Source: Bradyrhizobium sp. CB1717
GTDB taxonomy: Bacteria > Pseudomonadota > Alphaproteobacteria > Rhizobiales > Xanthobacteraceae
Length of the DNA: 64,000 nt
Direction: 5' to 3'
Assembly: GCF_029714325.1 (NCBI RefSeq)
Contig: NZ_CP121666.1
Location: 3,658,001-3,722,000 of the forward strand
Positions 58,845 through 64,000 of the stretch are shown in pieces. Position 1 is the first letter of the stretch. The number at the start of each line of letters is the position of its first letter. The position numbers and the translations under genes are program-made. The notes beneath the pieces are model-generated. The model worked only from the letters and a program-made list of their open reading frames with translations. It searched no databases and was not told the DNA's origin.

Positions 58845-59789
58845 TTATTCTGCAGCCTGTTGTGACGATCGTGCGGCGGGCAGCTTCTTCACCAGCGCGG
58901 CCAATTCCGCGACCTCCTGCTCGGTGAGGTCGGTGAGCGGCGGGCGGACCGGGCCGGAATCGCGGCCGATCACCTTCATGCCGGCCTTGATGATCGAGAC
59001 CGCATAACCCTTCTTGCGGTTGCGGATCGCGATCAGCGGCAGGATGAAGTCCTTCAGCCCGGCGTGGATCGCCGCATGGTCGCGCTTGCGCACGGCGGCG
59101 TAGAAGTTGGTGGCGAACTCCGGCACGAAGTTGAACACGGCCGAGGAATAGGTTGTCACGCCCATGTCGAGATAGGGCAGCGCGAAGGTCTCGGCGGTCG
59201 GCAGGCCGCCGACATAGGTCAGGCGATCGCCGAGCTTGGTGTAGACGCGGGTCATCAGCTCGATGTCGCCGATGCCGTCCTTGTAGCCGACGAGGTTCGG
59301 GCAGCGCTCGGCGAGGCGCGCGAGCGTGTCGGGCTGGAGGATGGCGTTGTCGCGGTTGTAGACGATGACGCCGATCTTCACGGAGGCGCAGACCGCCTCG
59401 ACATGGGCGGCGAGGCCCTCCTGCTCGGAATGGGTGAGATAAGGCGGCAGCAGCAAGAGGCCATCGGCGCCGGCCTTTTCCGCACCAATCGCGATCTCGC
59501 GGGCGATCGCGGTGCCGTAGCCGGTGCCGGCGAGGACGGGCACGCGGCCCTTGGTCTCGTCGACGGCGACCTTCACGACCTCAGGAACCTCGGTCGGGGT
59601 CAGCGAGAAGAACTCGCCGGTGCCGCCGGCGGCGAAGAGACCTGCGACATCATAGCCGCACAGCCAGTCCATGTTGGCGCGGTAGGTCGCCTCGTCGAAG
59701 GAATAGTCCGCCTTGAACGGCGTGACGGGGAAGGACAGGAGGCCCGATCCGATCTTCTGGGCCATTTCCTGCGGGGTCATCTTGCTCAT
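58845..59789 (-). CDS. kdgD: 5-dehydro-4-deoxyglucarate dehydratase
   Basis: A 314-residue DapA-superfamily enzyme. The Schiff-base lysine is K170 in [10 protein letters not shown], the tyrosine is in VIVYNRDNA (about Y144), and [10 protein letters not shown] binds the substrate carboxylate. It decarboxylates and dehydrates 5-keto-4-deoxyglucarate to alpha-ketoglutarate semialdehyde. The start has GGGAGCC upstream. It is the first enzyme gene of the run kdgD-gudD-KGSA dehydrogenase-garD. Confidence 0.95.
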   Translation of the reverse strand: MSKMTPQEMAQKIGSGLLSFPVTPFKADYSFDEATYRANMDWLCGYDVAGLFAAGGTGEFFSLTPTEVPEVVKVAVDETKGRVPVLAGTGYGTAIAREIAIGAEKAGADGLLLLPPYLTHSEQEGLAAHVEAVCASVKIGVIVYNRDNAILQPDTLARLAERCPNLVGYKDGIGDIELMTRVYTKLGDRLTYVGGLPTAETFALPYLDMGVTTYSSAVFNFVPEFATNFYAAVRKRDHAAIHAGLKDFILPLIAIRNRKKGYAVSIIKAGMKVIGRDSGPVRPPLTDLTEQEVAELAALVKKLPAARSSQQAAE

Positions 59790-59918
59790 GGGCGCGGCTC
59801 CCTTATTGCGTGTTGTGGAGGACGCAAGCAGAAGGCTGCGCGTCCATGCGCCGTGGTTTAGGAGACCGTTCGATGCGCGTCCAAGCCAAAGCCTATATCG
59901 ACCAATGCGGATTCAGCA

Positions 59919-60824
59919 TCAATCTTCCATCGTCTCCGCGGAGGACAATTCACCGGCGATTTTGACCAGCGCCGACAGCAGCGGATTCTCGTCCTCGCGG
60001 CGCCAGACCATGAACAGCTCGACCGGGACGCGGGTGCGCAGCTTCAGCGGGCGCAGCCGCACATCCGATATTTTCAGGCTCGCGGCCGCGGCCGGCACGA
60101 TGGCAAGGCCGAGGCCGGCGCGGACCATGGCGAGGATGGAGTGGATCTGGCTGAGATGCTGGACGTAGCGCGGCAGCACGTCGGCGCGGGTGAAGAGGGC
60201 CACCAGCAGGTCGTGGAAGTAGCGGCTCTCATAGGGCGAATACATCACGAAGGGCTGGTCGTCGAAGTCCTTGATGGTGATGCTCTCGGCATTGGCCAGC
60301 GGATGCTTCTTCGGGATCGCGGCGAGCAGGGGCTCGGCGACGACGCGGCGGCTGGTCAGCTCGGGCCGCGCGATCGGGGGCCTGAGCAGGCCGGCGTCGA
60401 TCTGGCCGGAGGTCAGGGCCTCGAACTGATCGCCCGACACCATTTCCTTCAGTGAGAAGTCCACCTCGGGCAGCTTGGCGCGGCAGGCGGCGACCAGCTC
60501 GGGCAGGAAGCCGTAGGCGGCGGCAGCGGTGAAGCCGATCTTCAGCGAGCCGGTCTTGCCGAGCGCGATGCGGCGGGCGACCTGCGAGGCGCTTTCGGCA
60601 AGCTTCAGGATGCGCCGCGCCTCCGGCAGGAAGCTGCGTCCCGCCGGCGTCAGGCGCACCGAGCGGCTGGTGCGCTCGAGCAGCGGCGCGTCGATGATGT
60701 GCTCGAGCACCTGGATCTGCCGGGACAGCGGCGGCTGGGTCATGTTCAGCCGCGCGGCGGCGCGGCCGAAATGCAATTCCTCCGCCACCGTGACGAAACA
60801 GCGGAGCTGGTTGAGGTCGAACAT
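59919..60824 (-). CDS. LysR-family transcriptional regulator of the aldarate cluster
   Basis: A 301-residue regulator. The winged helix (about 1-60) contains LNQLRCFVTVAEELHFGRAA and TQPPLSRQIQVLE. The effector domain follows with KIGFTAAAAYGFLPEL and the usual two-lobed pattern. The ATG giving MFDLNQLRCF fits LysR starts. It is transcribed in the same direction as the genes it probably controls, 129 bases before kdgD, rather than divergently as is usual for LysR genes. Ligands are probably glucarate or galactarate, by context. Confidence 0.9.
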   Translation of the reverse strand: MFDLNQLRCFVTVAEELHFGRAAARLNMTQPPLSRQIQVLEHIIDAPLLERTSRSVRLTPAGRSFLPEARRILKLAESASQVARRIALGKTGSLKIGFTAAAAYGFLPELVAACRAKLPEVDFSLKEMVSGDQFEALTSGQIDAGLLRPPIARPELTSRRVVAEPLLAAIPKKHPLANAESITIKDFDDQPFVMYSPYESRYFHDLLVALFTRADVLPRYVQHLSQIHSILAMVRAGLGLAIVPAAAASLKISDVRLRPLKLRTRVPVELFMVWRREDENPLLSALVKIAGELSSAETMED

Positions 60825-60892
60825 CGATACATGCCTTAGATGGATAAGGCGTTTCCCCGGCACTTCTAGCATCGATCATCCCCAAAACAAAG

Positions 60893-60914
60893 ACGGCGGC
60901 CGTGAAGCCGCCGT
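60893..60914 (-). terminator. Hairpin terminator of the permease gene
   Basis: The arms ACGGCGGC / GCCGCCGT with a six-base loop are followed on the minus strand by CTTTGTTTT. It lies 33 bases after the permease stop, so the permease is likely a separate transcript from the LysR and enzyme genes. Confidence 0.75.
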
Positions 60915-60946
60915 TGAGTTGCCTGGTCAAGCTCCCATGGGAGCCC

Positions 60947-62299
60947 TCAGGAGGAACGTTTGAGCGTCACCCGCTCGATCTTTCCGACGATGACGAGATA
61001 GGCGAAGGCGGCCACCAGCGCGTTGAGGCCGACGAACACCAGCGCGCCGTTGAACGAGCCGGTCGCCGCCAGGATGTAGCCGATCACGATAGGGGTGGTG
61101 ATCGAGGAGAGGTTGCCGAAGGTGTTGAACAGGCCGCCGGAGACGCCGCCGGCTTCCTTCGGCGAGGTGTCGGAGACGACCGCCCAACCGAGCGCGCCGA
61201 TACCCTTGCCGAAGAAGGCGAGCGCCATGAAGCCGACCACCATCGCCTGTCCGTCGACATAGTTGCAGGCGATGATCGACATCGACAGCAGCATGCCGCC
61301 GACGATCGGGATCTTGCGCGCCATCGTCAGCGAGCCGGTCCGGCGCAGGATCGCATCCGAGATGATGCCGCCGAGCACGCCGCCGATGAAGCCGCACAGG
61401 GCGGGCAGCGTCGCGACGAAGCCGGCCTGCAGGATCGACAGGCCGCGTTCCTTGACGAGGTAGACCGGAAACCAGGTCAGGAAGAAATAGGTCAGCGTGT
61501 TGATGCAGTACTGGCCGAGATAGACGCCGAGCATCATCCGGTTGGAGAGCAGCTGGCGGATGTGGTCCCAGCCGGAGCCGGCCTCGGGCGCACGCTCGCG
61601 CAGCTGATCGTCCTTGGGCGCGTCGAGATCGACCAGCGCGCCGCCTTCCTTGATGTAGTCGAACTCCGCCTCGTTGATCGAGGGATGCTCCTTCGGGCCG
61701 TAGATGGTCTTGAGCCAGACGAGGCCCATGACGACACCGAGCGCGCCCATCACGAAGAACACGAAGCGCCAGCCATAGGTGTGCGCGATCCAGCCCATCA
61801 GCGGCGCGAAGATCACGGTGGCGAAATACTGCCCGGAATTGAAGAATGCCGATGCGGTGCCGCGCTCGTTGCCGGGAAACCAGGCGGCGACGATGCGGGC
61901 GTTGGCGGGGAAGGACGGTGCTTCCGCGACGCCGACAAGGAGGCGGAGCGCGAACAGCACGACGATGGCAGCGCCGGCGCTGAGGAAGCCGACCCAGCCC
62001 TGCATCAGCGTGAACAGCGACCAGATGATGATGCTGAAGGCATAGACGAGGCGCGAGCCGTAGCGGTCGAGCAGCCAGCCGCCCGGCACCTGCGCTACGA
62101 CATAGGACCAGCCGAAGGCCGAGAAGATCCAGCCCATGGCGACGGGATCGAGATGCAGCTCTTTCGAGAGCGCGGGGCCGGCGATCGAGAGCGTGGCGCG
62201 ATCGGCATAATTCACGGTGGTGACCAGGAACAACATGGTCACGATGAGCAGCCTGACGCGAGATCTTCTCACGTCCGCTGCGGACACCACTGCGCTCAT
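60947..62299 (-). CDS. MFS transporter, glucarate/galactarate permease type (GudP/GarP-like)
   Basis: A 450-residue anion/cation symporter with 12 predicted helices. NYADRATLSIAGPALSKELH at the N-terminus, GVAEAPSFPANARIVAAWFP and GTASAFFNSGQYFATVIFAP are highly characteristic of the GudP/GarP/ExuT group. GWAVVSDTSPKEAGGVSGGL is in the C-terminal half. AAGGAGG lies six bases before the ATG chosen; the GTG one codon earlier is too near that site. It imports D-glucarate or galactarate for the downstream enzymes. Confidence 0.92.
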   Translation of the reverse strand: MSAVVSAADVRRSRVRLLIVTMLFLVTTVNYADRATLSIAGPALSKELHLDPVAMGWIFSAFGWSYVVAQVPGGWLLDRYGSRLVYAFSIIIWSLFTLMQGWVGFLSAGAAIVVLFALRLLVGVAEAPSFPANARIVAAWFPGNERGTASAFFNSGQYFATVIFAPLMGWIAHTYGWRFVFFVMGALGVVMGLVWLKTIYGPKEHPSINEAEFDYIKEGGALVDLDAPKDDQLRERAPEAGSGWDHIRQLLSNRMMLGVYLGQYCINTLTYFFLTWFPVYLVKERGLSILQAGFVATLPALCGFIGGVLGGIISDAILRRTGSLTMARKIPIVGGMLLSMSIIACNYVDGQAMVVGFMALAFFGKGIGALGWAVVSDTSPKEAGGVSGGLFNTFGNLSSITTPIVIGYILAATGSFNGALVFVGLNALVAAFAYLVIVGKIERVTLKRSS

Positions 62300-62470
62300 C
62301 ACGCGCCTCCTTAGAACTCGAATGTTTCCTCAAGGCGAGTCCTAGAGGCGCGTGCGGCAAGGTGTCCAAGTTCAAGGCAGTATCGATCGATGCCGTTTTT
62401 GGATTGATGGAACGGCAGGTTGGGGGAACGTTACGGGGGGATGGCGAAGACGATTGCCACACATTCCGCT

Positions 62471-62570
62471 GTCATTCCCCGCGAAGGCGGGGAATCCAGT
62501 ACGCCGCGGCTTCTCGATTCAGCACGACCGTCACGGCGTACTGGATCGCCCGATCAAGTCGGGCGATGAC
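62471..62570. repeat. Palindromic repeat, GTCATYCCCCGCGAAGGC family, copy 2
   Basis: GTCATTCCCCGCGAAGGC with GGAATCCAGTACGCC is mirrored by GGCGTACTGGATCGCCCGA and GTCGGGCGATGAC. Same family as 46671-46775. It lies in the 415-base space between the permease and the SGNH hydrolase. Confidence 0.85.
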
Positions 62571-62602
62571 ACCGAGAGTGTGGAAAGTGCAAACCCCAAG
62601 CT

Positions 62603-62690
62603 CGTCATTGCGAGCGCAGCGAAGCAATCCAGAAATGTATCCGCGGAAACAGTCTGGATTGCTTCGTCGCAAGAGCTCCTCGCAATGACG
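62603..62690. repeat. Palindromic repeat, CGTCATTGCGAG family, copy 3
   Basis: CGTCATTGCGAGCGCAGC is matched by CTCGCAATGACG-type ends, with internal AGCAATCCAGA / TCTGGATTGCT. It follows the previous repeat after 32 bases and ends 25 bases from the SGNH gene stop. Confidence 0.9.
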
Positions 62691-62714
62691 GCGAGGAGAG
62701 AGCTTGCTTCACTT

Positions 62715-64000
62715 CTACTGCCTTGCGCTCGGCAGCAGCGGTGCGAGCAGTCCGCGCGTCACGCCGGGCGGCACGGCATCGAGGCCGAGCACTGCGCTTG
62801 CCGCGGGCAATGCCGCATCCGCCATTGCGGCGTGGCCTTCGGCGCTTGGATGCACGGCGCCGCCATAGACGGCGGAGAGCACGCCCCAGGTCGCATCGTG
62901 GATGTCGGTCGGCTGGCTCGCGGCCGGCAAGCCTTGCGGATAGGTCATCGCGGCGAAATAGCTGTCATTGGCGTCGCGGATCCAGCGCGCGCGCGGGAGA
63001 TAGGCGCGGTACTCCGAGGCGCCGCGGCCGCACAGCATCGGCTGGCTCGCCGCGCTCACGATATCGGGGTTGAAGCTCTGGCCGTTCTCGGCAAAGCAGC
63101 TGCGGTCGAATTCGGGATCGTTGCCGGAATGGGCGCAGAAGCCGTGATCGGCGAACGCGGCCTGATGCGCGTCGACGAAGGTCATGCGGTCGGCTTCGGG
63201 ATCGCGGCACAGTGCACCGCGCGTGCAGGTGGCCAGCCCCTTCAGTTGCGGCAGAAATTCCGTGTCGACGAAGGTCGAGACGCGGGCGAGGCGCTGCGGA
63301 TCGGCGTTGAAGGACGGATGGATGTCGAAGCCGGCGCGGCCGCCGCGGCAGGGCACGCCGCCGTCGGCGAGCGCCGGATTGGCGTAGGACACATAGACCA
63401 CGTGCGAGAGGTCGCCGCCGACCAGCGGCTTCAGCGCTTCGCGCAGCTTGACGAAATTCTGTGGCAGCTCGCGCGACAGCGCGTCGCGGGAATCGTCGAC
63501 GCTCGCCATCACGCCGGAGCGGCGGAACAGCGCGCGCTCGGTCGCCGTGTCGACGATGACGTCGGCGACGAGGCCGGAGAAATAGACGTCGTTGGCGCCG
63601 ACCGACAGCAGCACGAGATCGAGCGTGCGGTCCGGCTGGCGCTTCTTTGCCGCGGTGAGCGCTTCGCGCAGCTCGGCGACCTGCGCGTTCACGCTGGTGT
63701 TGCAGACGCCGGTCTTGCCGGGCGGACATTCGCGGGCACGCTGCGAGCCCAGGAGCCCGTCGCCGATGCTGGCGCCGGTGCAGGCAAGCGGCAGATAGGT
63801 CACGGCGATGTGGGTATAGCGCACCGCGAGCGCCAGCGCGGTGCGGGCCTGGTAGCTGTAGAGCGAGCGGTGGCAGGGTGCATTGAACCACAGCGCGCTG
63901 TAGTGCTGCCAGTTGGCGAGTGTGTCCGGCGCCTCGCAGGCGCGCCCGCCCTTGTAGCCGTGGCGGCTCGGCCGGTAGTACTGCGCACCGGCGGTGCCGA
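62715..64000 (-). CDS. SGNH/GDSL-type hydrolase (5' end outside window)
   Basis: At least 427 residues; the frame stays open to the right edge, so the N-terminus with the GDS nucleophile block is missing. Visible are LLSVGANDVYFSG (block III, with the conserved Gly and Asn) and GAVHPSAEGHAAMAD near the C-terminus (block V, with the catalytic histidine). Many cysteines (ECPPGKTGVCN, LATCTRGALC, DRSCFAE, MLCGRGA) suggest an exported protein with disulfides. Such enzymes are esterases, lipases or acetyl-hydrolases of polysaccharides. The GTG start suggested by an internal codon is not the real start. Confidence 0.85.
   Translation of the reverse strand, partial: GTAGAQYYRPSRHGYKGGRACEAPDTLANWQHYSALWFNAPCHRSLYSYQARTALALAVRYTHIAVTYLPLACTGASIGDGLLGSQRARECPPGKTGVCNTSVNAQVAELREALTAAKKRQPDRTLDLVLLSVGANDVYFSGLVADVIVDTATERALFRRSGVMASVDDSRDALSRELPQNFVKLREALKPLVGGDLSHVVYVSYANPALADGGVPCRGGRAGFDIHPSFNADPQRLARVSTFVDTEFLPQLKGLATCTRGALCRDPEADRMTFVDAHQAAFADHGFCAHSGNDPEFDRSCFAENGQSFNPDIVSAASQPMLCGRGASEYRAYLPRARWIRDANDSYFAAMTYPQGLPAASQPTDIHDATWGVLSAVYGGAVHPSAEGHAAMADAALPAASAVLGLDAVPPGVTRGLLAPLLPSARQ

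Overview
The window is a high-GC (about 65 percent by eye) chromosomal segment of an alphaproteobacterium, most likely Bradyrhizobium or a close relative. The evidence is the Rhizobiales polar-growth protein GPR/RgsE, an adrenodoxin-type ferredoxin with a TrxR-like ferredoxin reductase, MlaE/F/D, and many GTAGCCCGGATG- and CGTCATTGCGAG-type palindromic intergenic repeats. There are about 50 protein genes, two of them cut by the window ends. I saw no rRNA, tRNA, CRISPR array, transposase or prophage.

Layout. (1) 1-8428: surface-polysaccharide and sugar-nucleotide genes: a glycosyltransferase end, an SDR 4-reductase/epimerase, a convergent WecA/WbpL-type initiating transferase translationally coupled to a flippase-like membrane protein, UDP-glucuronate 4-epimerase, bifunctional ManC, and a Gfo/Idh/MocA dehydrogenase plus DegT aminotransferase pair that could make a 3-amino sugar nucleotide (GnnA/GnnB logic). 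(2) 8644-24201: murJ, a 25-codon micro-ORF with a terminator in front of a DUF1127 gene, a lone CoxL-type molybdenum hydroxylase subunit followed by a cytochrome c-prime, a Cys/Met PLP enzyme, a CHRD protein, a diheme cytochrome, a stand-alone Lrp ligand-binding protein, a hybrid histidine kinase with a plant-ethylene-receptor-like membrane domain, thiD, an LpxH-like phosphoesterase with a GT4 glycosyltransferase, and threonine/serine dehydratase. (3) 24365-33861: secreted and membrane accessory genes: a three-repeat Cys-pair peptide, a secreted caspase-fold protein with an Asn/Gly-rich tail, a FucU-type mutarotase, a Na/Pi cotransporter-family protein, small hypotheticals, an Ala/Glu-rich protein, an MFS carrier and a dipeptide-epimerase-like enolase. 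(4) 34005-46621: MlaE-F-D lipid transport genes, the 1905-residue GPR/RgsE-type growth-pole protein with 22- and 44-residue repeats, an orphan Hpt protein, ferredoxin, a thioesterase, ferredoxin-NADP reductase and a DUF2147 protein. (5) 46820-54347: hypotheticals, a quinone-oxidoreductase-like MDR protein, and a two-component system beside mipA/ompV. (6) 54352-62299: a complete D-glucarate/galactarate catabolic locus, all on the minus strand (garD, KGSA dehydrogenase, gudD, kdgD, LysR regulator, GudP-type permease). (7) 62715-end: an SGNH hydrolase cut by the right edge.

How the parts fit together. Region 1 could supply GDP-mannose, UDP-galacturonate and a 3-amino-GlcNAc nucleotide, which match sugars reported in Bradyrhizobium lipid A. 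Region 6 converts both aldarates to 2-oxoglutarate. The most unusual signals are the ETR1-like kinase whose copper-ligand cysteine position holds serine, the 22/44-residue periodic architecture of the growth-pole protein with a CtrA-like box upstream, the micro-ORF/terminator arrangement before the DUF1127 gene, and paired dyads between the caspase and mutarotase genes. I found no clear multi-gene defence or mobile system.
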